A stretch of 64,000 nt of DNA from Forficula auricularia (taxonomy: Eukaryota; Arthropoda; Insecta; Dermaptera; Forficulidae): the NCBI GenBank assembly GCA_024734495.1, contig JALMQS010000264.1, positions 1,205,640-1,269,639 on the forward strand, given 5' to 3'. A model generated the notes under the pieces. That model was given only the letters and a program-made list of their open reading frames with translations, was not told the origin of the DNA and did no database searches. Shown here one piece after another: positions 1-10,882 of this stretch. Position 1 is the stretch's first letter, and each line of letters opens with the position of its first letter. Position numbers and translations under genes: made by a program.

Positions 1-1010
1 TGGCCAATTGTGAACCGATTTTGATGATATTTGTTTGTTTGTTCAGTCTAGTTTCTGATTGGTAAAAATATATATTTCATTTTTATTCGAACTTTTTTGT
101 TATGTATGTTTTCGCATAACTTCTTTGATTTATGGACCGATGTTAATAATTCTTTCTGCGTTTAGATCAGAATAGATCCAAGATAGTCAAGAAACCTGAG
201 TATTTATTTATTTATTTATTTTATGTATGTTCAGTGATAACTTTTTGCCACGTCGCCCGATTTCGACGATTCTTTTTTTATTGGAAAGGGGATACCTTAG
301 GGGTGGTCCCATATTAATTTCGTCAAGTTATGGTGATATGATCAATGACGAAATAACGTAAATCTCCAATTATTATGAGAAAATAATCGAAATTATAATA
401 AATAAAATCTTTTATAAAAAAAAATCTTATAACATTCATTTAAAACCCGCAAACGTTTCGAGAGAATTTCTATATTTATGAATTGAATTTTATTATCATT
501 TTCTGATTCATTCGCCTTACGAGATGCATACAAGGCATTATATTAAGTCACTATTAATAACATCACTATAAAGAGAAAAGTAAAAATAATTTTTATAAAA
601 AAAAATAAAACCGACTTCAAAAAAATTTAACGCAACAAATAAAATAATAAGAACTCAAAAATAAAATAAAATGCACTAAAAGGTATAAAATAATTAACTA
701 ATTTATTTACAACTAAACGAGGAAATATTAACATGAAATCACTTTTTGAAGTCGGTGCTAAGCAAACCATAGAAGCGAGAGTACCCGCCAAACGTACTAA
801 GTAAGATCCGTCGAGTTCGATTTATAAAATGTATATTTTTGGCACCGACTTCAAAAAGTGATTTCATGTTAATATTTCATCGTTTAGTTTTAACTAAATT
901 AGATAATTATTTTATACATTTTAATGCATTTTATTTGATTTTTGAGTTCATATTATTTTATTTGTTGCATTTAGTTTTTTTGAAGTCGGTTTTATTTTTT
1001 ATTTTTTATA
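1..1010 (+). repeat. CCGACTTC-type repeat, copy 1 (left end outside window)
   Basis: The first bases match the interior of the copy at 6428 (TTGGCCAATTG, then a run about a GATTTTGATGAT motif), so this copy starts before the window. Its right part is a large imperfect hairpin. One arm at about 608-765 begins CCGACTTCAAAAA and ends TTTTTGAAGTCGG. The opposite arm at about 843-1000 reads the reverse complement and ends GAAGTCGGTTTTATTTTT. The short open frame at 839-1021 is only the translation of this arm. CCGACTTCAAAAAAGG repeats are familiar from lepidopteran genomes; the class of this element is unresolved and no transposase is seen. Confidence 0.7.
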
Positions 1011-1217
1011 AAAATTATTAGATTTACTTAAGGACGTGAATAAATGTTATTTTTCATTTGGTTAATAAAATGTTTCATTCAGTGAAAATTTAATTTACAA
1101 GAAAAGCCTTAGATTGCCAAGAGTAGAGTTGATGATTCATAAGGAGAAATAAATGAGGTTGTCCTCTGCATGATGCAAATATACATTTATATAAATACAT
1201 AAATATAATGTATTTTT

Positions 1218-1260
1218 GAGAGAGTATAGTTTCGAAGCTTTGACTTTCATCATCAGTCTT
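1218..1260 (-). ncRNA. Degenerate hammerhead ribozyme motif (ACTATAGT family)
   Basis: On the minus strand the order is AAGA, CTGATGA, an imperfect GAAAG/CTTC stem II, GAAA, then CTATACTC. The catalytic boxes CTGATGA and GAAA are intact. The usual palindrome ACTATAGT before the cleavage base has become ACTATACT, so one stem III pair is lost. It belongs to the same family as 10594-10636 and 56300-56338. Confidence 0.4.
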
Positions 1261-1610
1261 TTTAATTAGAAATATTTTATCTGTTAATTCTCTATGGATG
1301 TAGGCAAATTAAAATGTATTAAATATCATTTGTCTGTAGGCCTTTGCACAGCTTTCTCATACTTAAAAATTATCACAAATATCGTGGTCGAAATGTCATG
1401 TTTTATATTTTTACTATATACATATTTTTTTATTAGTTTGATTGATAAATTTATATTTAATTGCGAAAAAAATTGATTTTTAACAAAAATTTTCACAAAA
1501 GATTTACTCAATTCGTGAGTAAATTAGTTTTGTTGTAATATTAGGTTTGATACCTCGCAAACGTATACCATAACATGTTGATTTGCATCAAGCAGAGAAC
1601 AACCTCATTT

Positions 1611-1992
1611 ATTCGTATGTTTCTACATTTGATTCAATCGCGAATCAAATGTAGGTGATTTTTGTCAAGTATTGAGTGAAAATAATATCTGAACTTATAT
1701 ATTTCTAACTTGAAATAATGATGTTAAATAAATTTATAATTTTTCTCATTAATATATCAAAGAATAATTGATACATTAACGAGAATTGTTTTGATCGCGC
1801 TTTTTAAAAAAGATATATATCGCGATCATATATCTTTCTCTCTTGGTCGAGACTTAAGACTCCGCAGACTCAAATAGCTTCAACCGCAGTAGTCTAGCGA
1901 TATATCTTTTTCAAAAAGCGCGATCAAAACAATTCTCGTTAATGTATCAATTATTCTTTGATATATTAATGAGAAAAATTATAAATTTATTT
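1611..1992. mobile_element. 382-bp hairpin element with a 10-bp target duplication
   Basis: AACCTCATTT occurs immediately on both sides (1601-1610 and 1993-2002), splitting an older repeat. The insert has a small perfect hairpin at about 1625-1652 (ACATTTGATTC...GAATCAAATGT). Behind it is a near-perfect long inverted repeat, with a left arm at 1723-1830 and a right arm at about 1888-1994 around a short GC-richer loop. No coding capacity is visible. The 10-bp duplication could also be partly chance overlap of a shorter one. Confidence 0.55.
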
Positions 1993-2015
1993 AACCTCAT
2001 TTGTTTCTCCTTAAG

Positions 2016-2932
2016 AAAATTTTACTTTATTTTAAAAGCACAAGAAATAATTAAATTACAATTAAATATTCTTTTTAAAACTATATCTACTATCTATCTT
2101 TGGCTAAATTTCGGGTGTTAATTTTGAGAAACTAGGTATATTTATGTATGGCATTAAATTGGACATTCTTTATATAACGTCAAGTATTAAATTTCATATT
2201 TCTTTAGTTTTTGTTTTATTTACTTTATTTTTCATCTGTTTAATAAATTCAGCTTGAGTGCATTTGTATGTATATGTGTATATATGTTAGGGTTGAAAGG
2301 GGTGGAGACTGATGCTGTTATGCAAGAGGTAAAACTTTTCCCTAGTCTTGTCCACTTTTTAGTAGTCACGGTGACTTTGAGTTGAAATAGAAATGAAAAG
2401 GGCAAAAAGGGGATGAAATGTAAGTGGGGGTGCGTTGGGGGTGGAAGAGAAATGGGTTGGCTGCAGATGGAGGCAGGAGAGAGGGGATGAAAGGCCAGTT
2501 AAAGTGGATGGAACATCCTAACACTAAATTGAATGGATTTTAATTACAATAATTAAATTCATCTGCTTGATATCTCTTTACCGCTTTTTTTTTCTTTTAT
2601 AATCCAATCTTTTTAAAAGAATGATATGAGAATGGTTATCAAAGTTGAAAGAAACGATATTTTTAGAATACTCTTTAAACCAGATATGGGCAAGCCAAAT
2701 CGCACCTCGGGTCGCATTGGTGAATTAAAGGAACGAATAAAATATAAATACAATACACAAATATCTATCTACTATCCAGAATTAATTACAACTTCTATAT
2801 ATTTTATTTTTATTTTATTTTTTTTATCTCTCCTCTTAATGGCCTCGGAATGAATTCCATTGTAGCCAGTTTACCATGAGTTTATAAACAATCAAATAGT
2901 ATCACAGACAATGAAAATAATAAATAATAAAT
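2016..2932. other. No gene recognised; G-rich patch
   Basis: AT-rich sequence with a purine-rich, G-rich patch at about 2285-2520. The 75-codon open frame at 2626 has no recognisable domain and low-complexity composition at its end, so I do not call it a gene. Confidence 0.5.
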
Positions 2933-3155
2933 AATCTTGGCCATTTACCAAACTCAACCTAATTTTGTATACATAATCAGTGGGTTCCCAGAAGTCTAAA
3001 AATGTAAAAACTAACCGCCCAAAATGGGGGGGGGGGTAGCAAAGAATGACAATCTTGGCCATTTACCAAACTCTCACAAATTTTGTATACATAATCAGTG
3101 GGGCCCTCAGGAGTCTACGAGAGGTATTTAAAGCCCCTGGGGTGCTAAATTTTTT
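2933..3155. repeat. TTTTGTATACATAATCAGTG repeat, two tandem units
   Basis: Two units of about 105-120 bp each carry CTTGGCCATTTACCAAACTC followed by TTTTGTATACATAATCAGTG. The first has the CTAAAAATG, CTAACCGCCCAAAATGGGGG and poly-G part; the second diverges after the TATACATA motif. The same unit recurs at 21300-21560, 38560-38870, 47480-47660 and 48110-48180. It is not coding. Confidence 0.7.
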
Positions 3156-3534
3156 CGTTTAATTTTTATATAAATTATATATCATAGAAAATTGAAGTCA
3201 TTTATTTGAGTTTGATTTTATTTCTTTTCTTTCCCTTCTTTCACAAGTGAACAAATGAAATCAAATTGTTGTGGATTTAAAAAGAAAAGAAAGCAAACAA
3301 ATTATAATTTAACTCTTGGGATTTCATGGACCACTTTCTGGAACATTTCAGTGAATGAAATAAATTGATATTTAGTAAATTGTTAAAATTTGGGGAACAT
3401 TTAAATTGAACTCATTTAAATATACATACACACAAATACAAAATAAGCCATTAAAACACAAATGGTTTTATAAATAAATCATTTTAATATGTATATTAGA
3501 ACTTTTTTCAGTTTCGGACGGTCTGTTAGATTTA
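3156..3534. other. No feature recognised
   Basis: AT-rich unique-looking sequence without an open frame, RNA signature or clear repeat. Confidence 0.5.
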
Positions 3535-3665
3535 TAACAGAGAATTTAATGGAAGACAGTTCAGAAATAAATAAAAATAATATTTCTAATAAAAGAGTCC
3601 GTATTGAAAGTTTGTCTCTTTATAGCTTTTGAAACCAACGTTTCGGAGGATCTTCCTTGCTTCTA
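3535..3665 (-). repeat. Remnant of a hammerhead-bearing retroelement repeat
   Basis: TAATGGAAGACAGTTC near the left edge resembles the TAATGGAAGGCAGCCC end of the inverted repeats at 13 and 41 kb. At 3627-3660 the minus strand keeps a GGA...TCC stem, GAAACGTTGG and GTTTC, that is the 3' half of the ribozyme motif. The CTGANGA box is replaced by ATAGAAG. I read it as a decayed copy. Confidence 0.4.
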
Positions 3666-3800
3666 TCTCATATTTCTCATTGGCTCAAATACCCGATTGT
3701 ACGTACGTACATTCGTTTTGTTGTAATTGTAAGCTGGTCACCTCACAATACGAATATATAGGGGAAGGTGGGGTAAGACGGGGACCTTAAGGTTTGAAGT

Positions 3801-4640
3801 AATCATCATCATTGAGTATACTGTCCTAAGACTGGTTTGATGCAACAATCTGTCTCCACTCGACTCTGTCCCCCGCCAGCTGTTTGACCTCTCTAAATGT
3901 CTGGCATCCCATATCCCCAATTATTTGGTTGAAATATTCTAATCTGGGTCTTCCCCTTCCCCTTTTCTTTCCCACCTCCCCCTCCAAGATGTCCCTAAGC
4001 AGTCCCCCATGTCTCAGTGTGTGCCCCATCATCTGACCTCTTCTCTTCTTGAGACTCTTTCACAAGGTTCTTCTTTCTCCGATTCTTCCAAGAACTTCTT
4101 CATTTGTAATTTTATCCATCCATTTGATATTCATCATTCTTCTGTAGCACCACATTTCGAAAGCCTCTAATCTCTTTCTCTCCGCTTCTCTAATTGTCCA
4201 GGTTTCACACCCGTACATGGCTATGCTCCATACATATGTCTTCAATAGCAACTTCCTGTTTTCTAAGCTGATTGAGGAGGAGCATAGTAGTTTTTGTTTT
4301 GAATTAAACCCCATTTTTGATTGGGCAATTCTAGATTTAATTTCGTTTTCGCTCCTCCCATCCCATGTTATTTTACTTCCTAGGTAGCGGAATTCCTTAA
4401 CTCCTTCTAGGTTTTCTTGGTTAATTTTGATGCATTCCTGTCTCGTTTGTTCTTTTTTGTACATACTAGGACCTTGGTTTTATTCTTGTTTATTTTCATT
4501 TTGATTTCTTCTATTAGGATTGGTTAATTCCATTCAGGGCGTCCTCTAATTCTTTTTTATTGCTTCCTAGAAAGACAATGTCATCGGCAAATCTTAACAT
4601 AGCGATCTTTTGACCTTGGATTTCGATACCTGTATCAATT
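3801..4640 (-). pseudogene. 5'-truncated LINE: end of reverse-transcriptase ORF and 3' tail
   Basis: Minus-strand non-LTR retrotransposon, read from about 4640 down to 3801. It begins inside the reverse transcriptase at the catalytic FADD motif (MLRFADDIVFL, about 4575-4605). It continues with a linker and the typical C-terminal region: RYLGSKIT, YGCETWT, MWCYRRMM, TNEEVLGRIGERR, and a GHTLRHGGL block. The frame is broken at least near 4060 and 4465. The 3' end is a short ATGATGATT tail. A closely related copy on the plus strand at 58268-58740 shares almost every residue. Tail-only fragments of the same or a related family lie at 9478-9540 and 45690-45745. I leave the clade (RTE, CR1 or Jockey-like) open. 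Confidence 0.8.
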
Positions 4641-4841
4641 TTTGAAGTAAAAAACAACAACTAAATATACATCACAGAAATTAGGAACTTTATCTATTAA
4701 CTTAATCAGTCTTCCCTCTATTAGATTATAATAAAAAAAAATGAAAACTTTTATATTTTTTTGAATAATGAATAAAAACACAAAAAAAGTATTTTGCCCC
4801 ATCTTGCCCCATCCTTTGGGCAAGATGGGATACACCAGTCT

Positions 4842-5160
4842 TCAGCATTTTAGTCATCATTATCTTTACAAAAAGGACAAGTATGAACTGCATCTTCATC
4901 CTCATCCCATTGCTGACAGGTAAACCACCCTTCCCGAGATTCAGATTATAAACCCTTGCAATAAAAACATTCAATGTCTTCTGTCTCTTTATATAATTCT
5001 TTATTCTGTTTCTTTGTTTTTGTTTTTTGCAGTTTTTTTCTTCTTTCCCATCGCTATCTTATCATTTAGTTTTTCTTGTAATTCTTTCTTGTAGGGAGAA
5101 GAAGCTATTACGGCTGTTTTCCCATTTTGCGCACTTTTCTTTTTCTTCTTTGGTTAATTC
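4842..5160 (-). pseudogene. C-terminal remnant of a pogo/Tigger-like transposase
   Basis: Reading the minus strand from about 5160, a lysine-rich stretch and SSPYKKELQEKLNDKIAMG are followed by a frame-shifted basic linker. Then comes a cysteine-rich tail: IECFYCKGL, an in-frame stop, SESREGWFTCQQW, and AVHTCPFCKDND. This order (SSPYK motif, basic spacer, C-x2-C finger pairs) is what I know from the C-termini of insect pogo/Tigger-type DDE transposases. The stop and shifts mean it is dead. The DDE core itself is not present. Assignment is by motif memory only. Confidence 0.5.
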
Positions 5161-6016
5161 GCAGAATCGGCATTATAAGCCTGGGATTAACGAGATGAAA
5201 TGAAGTACTAGGTCCTGTCTGTTCCTCTGGCTGAAGTGAAGTTGGGGATGGCTGATTAGTGATTAAGCACAGATGATAGTTGTGAGGTAGAGATGGTTTC
5301 TAAATCAATTTCAGTAGCCTCAGCAGCAACAAAATCAACATTGTAAAAATAAAACATACCTAACTAGTTTCATTTCGTTTCACTAAATGTCGGGGTAAGG
5401 TGGGGTACTCTGTATCCTGTGCCCCATTTTGCCCCAACGGTACTTTGTAAGCTAAACATTTTTTTGAGGTTATAAATTGACAAGTAATCGTGTAAATATT
5501 TAGTGTAAAATCAAGTTTAAAATACAGGGATTGCGATAAAACTTTGTTGTCTACATCAAAACCTATGTATTTCTGACAGTCACGCTCGAAACACACTAAA
5601 AATAACATCCAATCATTAAAAAATCGTTTTTTACTCACAGCAACGTCATTATGCCCCACTCAGGTTTTCGCTATCGGTGTAGTGAAAAGTTTCGAGATAA
5701 AACCATAAGATGGCCTTTGTAGTTTTATTAAAACTGTTTTAGTTTTTGAGATATAGTGGGGCCCATCTTGCCTCGCTACCCCCGTCTTACCCCCCCTTCC
5801 CCTATATGTTAATTTGCATCAAGTAAAGAGCATTTCTCCTTAAGGATTCTTATGAAATTGAAATAAATCTGTTTTTGACATTTTTCGAGTATATACTCTT
5901 TATATAACTAACTAGCCGTACAACAAATTTCAATATGCGCCAAATTTTCCTCTTCTATAATTGAGCCAAATTTGGTTGTTTTCAACGAAGTGTTACCACT
6001 TTTCAAATTACTTATA

Positions 6017-7447
6017 CAGTCAACTCTCGATAATTCGAAATTCAAGGGACCACAAAAATAATTCGAATTATCAAGAAGTTTGATTTATCAAGAGGAAAGA
6101 ATAAAAATTTGAATTATTAAGAGTTTTTATTATTTTTTTGAAAATAAGTATGAGCTTACATAAATTTTATATATAGCCTCAAGTAAAAAAAGTAAATATA
6201 ATGAAAACGACAAAAAAAATGAACAAAAAAATTACATATGTATTAACATTGCAATAGATAATAACATACCTAATTATAAAAAATTAAGAATAGATTTTTC
6301 CTAGGAAAAATTCGAATTATAAAGTAAGGAAGTGGCCTAGTTAGAATTATAGAACGTTCTCTAACCCTCATATTACGAAAAGCATTTCGAGTTATCGAGC
6401 GTATCAAAATACACAGCATTTTTTAACCGACTTCAAAAAAGGAGGAGGTTCTCAATTCGACTGAATTTTTTTTTGTGTCTATGTTACCTCATATCTTGGC
6501 CAATTGAGAACCGATTTTGATGATTTTTTTGCATTAGGTTCAGTCTAGTTTCCGATTGGTCCCGTTTTTTTTCAATGGTATTGGATCTTTTTTGATATGT
6601 TTGTTCAGGAATAACTTCTTTGCTTATTAAACAATTTTAATGATTCTTTTTTTATTGGAAATAGGGTACCTTAGGGGTGGTACCATATTAATTTGGTCAA
6701 ATTCTGAAGATATGATCAATGACGAAATAACGTAAATCTCCAATTCTTATGACCAAATAATCGAAATTATGATAAATAAAATCTTTTATAAAAAATCTTA
6801 AAACATTCATTTAAAACCCGCAAACGTTTCGAGAGAATTTCTATATTTATGAATTGAATTTTATTATCATTCTCTGATTCATTCGCTCGACGCTTTCTCT
6901 TACGAGATGCATGCAAGGTATTATATTAGGTCACTATTAATAACATCACTAAAAAGAGAAAATAAAAATAATTTTTATAAAAAAATAAAGCCGACTTCAA
7001 AAAAATTAAATGCAACAAATAAAATAATAAGAACTTAAAAATCTAATAAAATACACTAAAAGGTATAAAATAATTGTCTTATTTAGTTACAACTAAACGA
7101 AGAAATATTAACATGAAATCACTTTTTGAAGTCGGTGCTAAACATATACATTTTGTGAATCGCACTCGACGGATCTTACTTGGTACGTTTGGCGGCTACG
7201 CTTGCTTATATAGTTTGTTTGGCACCGACTTCAAAAAGTGATTCCATGTTAATATTTCGTCGTTTAGTTGTAACTAAATTAGATAATTATTTTATACCTT
7301 TTAGTGTATTTTATTTGATTTTTAAGTTATTATTATTTTATTTGTTGCATTTAATTTTTTTGAAGTCGGTTTTATTTTTTTATAAAAATTATTTTTCGAT
7401 TTACCGAAGTTAACAGTTGAAGAGTTCGAATTATCGAGAGTCGACTG
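6017..7447. mobile_element. TA-flanked transposon with CAGTCAACTCTCGATAATTCG ends
   Basis: The left end TA-CAGTCAACTCTCGATAATTCG (from 6017) is mirrored at the right by CGAATTATCGAGAGTCGACTG-TA (ending 7447). TIRs of about 25 bp beginning CAGT with a TA duplication suggest a pogo/Tigger or mariner-type MITE. A subterminal AATTCGAATTAT motif is repeated. Its middle is interrupted by a CCGACTTC element (6428-7397), which makes up most of its length. No transposase is visible. Confidence 0.65.
6428..7397 (+). repeat. CCGACTTC-type repeat, copy 2 (most complete)
   Basis: It starts CCGACTTCAAAAAAGGAGG and continues with the CAATTGAGAACCGATTTTGATG block. The interior matches copy 1 (1-600), and it ends with the large hairpin arms at about 6987-7135 and 7222-7370, closing with GAAGTCGGTTTTATTTTTTT. 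Being nested in the TA-flanked element, it is the younger of the two. The frame at 7180-7413 is only the hairpin arm. Confidence 0.75.
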
Positions 7448-7449
7448 TA

Positions 7450-8520
7450 TATCTAAATCTACTTATATATCTTAAATCAATCTATAATACCACAATATAA
7501 AAATATTTACACACAATCTGTAATGTATTGTCCAAAAAACATTTTGACAGTCTTACTATATAAATATATGAACCGAAACAAGTAATTTTTGTTAACATAC
7601 TGATTTGACAGATGACCGAATTGTTAGAATTCTCTGCAATTCTTCAAAATATTGAGAAATTATTTCAACACAGAATTGTTTAAGGACTTATGGACCAGCT
7701 GACATATTTTCGAAATGCCATCCTCAGGCAAGAAAATCTGATTCTCTAGGAGTCTGTTTTGCTGTCACTTCCCAATAATTTGCTCTAAGACCAATCTCGT
7801 CTAATTACAAAAATCTCCCCTTTTTCGATATGTTTTTATGAAACATTTTGGTTTATTAAAACAAATCTTCAAATACTTTCCTATTTCTACTGTTCATTTT
7901 AAATTGAAACTGATAAAAACTATTTCCATTACTTTTATAAAACACTCTATTAAACAATCTGACTTTCATTTGTAAATGTTATATCAGAATAATAAATTTA
8001 TTTTTGACTTTTATTAAAGCCAAGTTCCGTGAATATATATGGAATTTTAAGTGAAAGGTTATTATGATTAGAAGCCGTCGATGTATATAGAATACCATTA
8101 TATACCTGGTTAATAGTCTATTGTATTGTAGAAGTGAGCATTTAGCTGCAGTTAGTTAAAACTGGCGGTTGGCTGATCAAACGTAATTCACTCAGACGTG
8201 TGTGACATTTGACATTGGGGGAATAAATTCATTTCCATGGATTGCATAAATTGCTCTTGCACAAACATATATATGTATATATGTACATTCTCTCTATCTC
8301 TTTCCCTCATTTTATAAATAAATAAATATGCGACTGTTGAAGTGTTAATTTAGTTAACATTCTTTATGAAAGAAAAAGAAACATAATGATTTTCGAAACC
8401 ATTCTTCGAACTCAAAGTCCATGTATTGAAAAAATAGTCGAACCTTTTTTAATATTGTTTGCAATGTTGACTTTAATAAGTCTGAATAATTCGAGTCCTT
8501 TTTGAGAAAAATAATTTTTA
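7450..8520. other. No feature recognised
   Basis: AT-rich sequence without convincing open frames, RNA signatures or inverted repeats; only short TA-rich runs near 8265-8285. Confidence 0.5.
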
Positions 8521-8525
8521 AGAAA

Positions 8526-9190
8526 AAAATAAAACCCACTTCAAAAAAATTAAATACAACAAATAAAATACACTAAAATGTATAAAATAATTATTAACTT
8601 ATTTAGTTCCAACTAAACTACGAAATATTAACATGAAATTACTTTTGTGTACTCGGTGCCAATGCGATTCATAAAAGGTATATGTTTGGCACCGACTTAA
8701 AAAAGTAATTTCATGTTAATATTTCGTAGTTTAGTTGTAACTAAATAAGTTAAAATTATTTTATACCTTTTAGTGTATTTTATTTGTTGCATTTAATTTT
8801 TGAAGTTTGGCATGAGCAAACCTAACAAAAAAGGTCTAATACCTATGAAAAACGAGACCCAAGGTAATTTTTGGCAAAATCGTAACGTGCTAAAATTCAA
8901 CCTAATTGATTACTACAATTTGTGACCTTAATTGAGTCCATGGGTTCCGTAGTCCTTACCTGAGGACTCCTTTGAAGTCCCGCTTGGCGCGCGACCGATT
9001 ACAATACTTTACCCATGCTTCGCATTGGATAAAGTAAAAATATGGGACCAATCGGAAGGTAGACTGAACCCAATGCAAAATTTTTTCAAAATCGGTTCAC
9101 AATTGGCGGAGATATGAGGTAACATAGGCACAAAAGAAAAAAAAAAATCAGTCGAATAGAGAACCTCTTCCTTTTTTGAAGTCGGTTAAA
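8526..9190 (-). repeat. CCGACTTC-type repeat, copy 3 (internally deleted, minus strand)
   Basis: The right end reads CCTTTTTTGAAGTCGG (about 9170-9187), the reverse complement of the start of copy 2. It is preceded by the TCGAATAGAGAACC and AATCGGTTCACAATTGG blocks. The left end carries the two hairpin arms (8528-8650 and 8688-8812). Between them, 8820-9050 holds sequence shared with the repeats at 31440 and 32340 (GATTACAATACTTTA, GGACTCCTTTGAAGTC). The element therefore has internal variants or is itself a composite. Confidence 0.6.
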
Positions 9191-9477
9191 AATGATGAAA
9201 AGTTCAAAAACCACCTAAAGTAAATCTAAGTTTCCAGTGAGCCGATTTGAACCAAAACCTTGTTGTGATTTTCTGGGCGATAACTCAATTTTTAAATCCA
9301 TTTTTTGGAAAAATCGCTTGAACTCAATCAGAGATGTTGAGAATATTTTTTTTTAATGTAAGAAATGTTGGATTCACTAATTCGGGAACCGAACCCAAAT
9401 TCCAAAACCTATCCTTACTATTATCTGTCATAAGAGGAGAGACCATATTATATAACTTCCAATTGATGAATTTCATT
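9191..9477. other. No feature recognised
   Basis: AT-rich spacer with no supported feature. Confidence 0.4.
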
Positions 9478-9540
9478 ATCATCATCAATTACGCAGTCCT
9501 AAGGCCTGTTTGACGTAATCGCTTGTCTCCACTCGACTCT
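9478..9540 (-). repeat. LINE 3'-end fragment
   Basis: ATCATCATCAATTACGCAGTCCTAAG and TTGTCTCCACTCGACTCT parallel the 3' end of the LINE at 3801-3875 (ATCATCATC, GTCCTAAGACTGG, CTGTCTCCACTCGACTC). Only about 60 bp is kept, as expected from extreme 5' truncation. Confidence 0.6.
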
Positions 9541-9584
9541 AGCCTATTCCAAATATCTTCAATTAAACTGATCGACACAAATGT

Positions 9585-10200
9585 GTCCCCTTAAACCTAA
9601 CAATGGATTCCAGTAGAGTTTTATAGGCTGATTATCATGCAATTTCCCGATTTTTCACATGTCAGAGTTTTGAGATATTATCGGTCAAAACGACGAAAAA
9701 GGCAATTTTTGGTCTATTTTTGAGTCCCATTAAATATTAAACAGAAATATTTGAAATCAAAATATTTTGTTGGCGTAATAGAAAACAGCTTCCTCTTTGA
9801 ATTTCAAATTACCACTTGTTTTTAGCTCAATTAGAACTCGAGATATAACTAAAAACTAAGACCTTATGTTTTTATCTATGTTTTATATCTTTTATAATCA
9901 CATAGTTTTAGTTTTTTAGTTAGGTATATCTCGAGTTCTAATTGAGCTAAAACCAAGTGATAATTTGAAAATCAAAGTGGATGCTGTTTTCTATTACGCA
10001 AACAAAATATTTTCATTTCAAATATTGCTGTTTAATATCTAATGGGATTTGAAAATAGGTCGAAATGTCATTTTTTTGACCGATAATATGTCGAAACTCT
10101 GACGTGTTGTAAAAATCGGGAAATTGCATGATAATCAGCGTATAAACTCTACTGGAATCCATTGTTAGGTTTACAGGAAATTTTTGTCGAACAGTGTTAT
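9585..10200. repeat. Long inverted repeat, 600 bp (AACAATGGATTCCAG family), copy 1
   Basis: The left arm runs from AACCTAACAATGGATTCCAG (about 9596) to the centre near 9890. The right arm returns to CTGGAATCCATTGTTAGG (about 10152-10170). Arms are roughly 290 bp with scattered differences. The frame at 10013-10225 is arm sequence. The same family recurs at 11150-12115. No terminal target duplication is evident by eye, and no ribozyme motif is seen. Confidence 0.75.
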
Positions 10201-10526
10201 CCAAGGATCTCCAGATAAATTTCAATAAGGTATTACATTTTTATTGAAAATTATAAATTATACATTTATAAGGTGGTTATTTATGCCAGATTAGTTTCTT
10301 CGCGACCTATTATGGCCCAAATAGCTTTTTGCCACTTGGGTTTGATTCACGAGGGGTAATACAGTGCTTCTGATATAGAAGAAAAATATTAACTATAATA
10401 ATATAATTTGATGAATTCATGAGGATTTTGTATTCCAGGGACTGTGATTTTCTATAAATATGAAAAGAAGATATCTATTAGTTGAATAAAAGATTTCACT
10501 GTCGATGGTAACAGAATTGTTTTATT
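10201..10526. other. No feature recognised
   Basis: AT-rich spacer with no supported feature. Confidence 0.4.
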
Positions 10527-10593
10527 TTAGGTTAAAAATAAAATAAAATGAGAGAGTCTTCTGTTTTTAAATAAAATAATTTTTAATTATTTC

Positions 10594-10636
10594 TAGAGAC
10601 TATAGTTTCGAAGGCATTGCCTTCATCATCAGTCTA
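10594..10636 (-). ncRNA. Hammerhead ribozyme motif, core intact (ACTATAGT family)
   Basis: Read on the minus strand: TAGA, CTGATGA, T, GAAGGC-AAT-GCCTTC, GAAA, CTATAGTC, TCTA. CTGATGA and GAAA are the two invariant boxes. Stem II is 6 perfect pairs with a 3-nt loop. Stem I is TAGA/TCTA, 4 pairs. ACTATAGT is self-complementary, so stem III could form between two molecules, and the putative cleavage base is the C after it. One unpaired base lies between CTGATGA and stem II. Tiny-stem-III hammerheads that cut as dimers are known from Penelope-like elements. Activity is untested. Confidence 0.7.
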
Positions 10637-10843
10637 TCACAAATATTTCAAATTAGTTACAAATTAAGATTTATACATAGAAAATTTTGAAAAATATATA
10701 ATGTCTTTTTCTTCATGTTTCTTCTTGGGAGATTAGAATATATATCTAATCTCCCAAGAAGAAACATGAAAAAAGACATTATATATTTTTCAAAATTTTC
10801 TATGTATAAATCTTAATTTGCAACTAATTTGAAATATTTGTGA

Positions 10844-10882
10844 TAGACTGATGATGAAAGGCAATACTCACTATAGTCTCTA
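10844..10882 (+). ncRNA. Decayed hammerhead motif, right arm
   Basis: Plus strand TAGA, CTGATGA, T, GAAAGGCAAT, then ACTCACTATAGTCTC. The first catalytic box and the ACTATAGT palindrome remain, but the second half of stem II and the GAAA box are lost. The partner arm at 10594-10636 keeps both, so this copy is presumably inactive. Confidence 0.45.

Larger units (their letters stand above)
1102..2015. repeat. GATGCAAAT/ATTTGCATC inverted-repeat element, split by a younger insertion
   Basis: The left end contains GAGGTTGTCCTCTGC and GATGCAAAT (1160-1182). The right end contains ATTTGCATCAAGCAGAG and AACCTCATTT (1581-1610), with the last part of the arm resuming at 1993 (AACCTCATTTGTTTCTCC). The same ends recur at 5816-5845, 43335-43475, 44675-44770, 47785-47885 and 52345-52440, so this is a family. 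A degenerate hammerhead motif lies inside (1218-1260). The open frames here on both strands are not convincing genes. Confidence 0.6.
3758..5812 (-). mobile_element. pogo/Tigger-like DNA transposon remnant with LINE insertion
   Basis: The ends are inverted repeats: GGGGAAGGTGGGGTAAGACG on the left, and on the right its reverse complement with small changes (about 5785-5812). Both are flanked by TATA-type sequence, consistent with a TA target. Subterminal GGGGCAAGATGGGGC motifs recur at about 4796-4830, 5395-5440 and 5755-5790. A decayed transposase tail is on the minus strand (4842-5160), and a LINE fragment sits inside (3801-4640). About 2.05 kb including the insertion, so internally deleted. 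Confidence 0.6.

Noticed and set aside
839..1021. 60-codon frame, and the similar one at 7180-7413
   Set aside because: Both translate the same hairpin arm of the CCGACTTC repeat.
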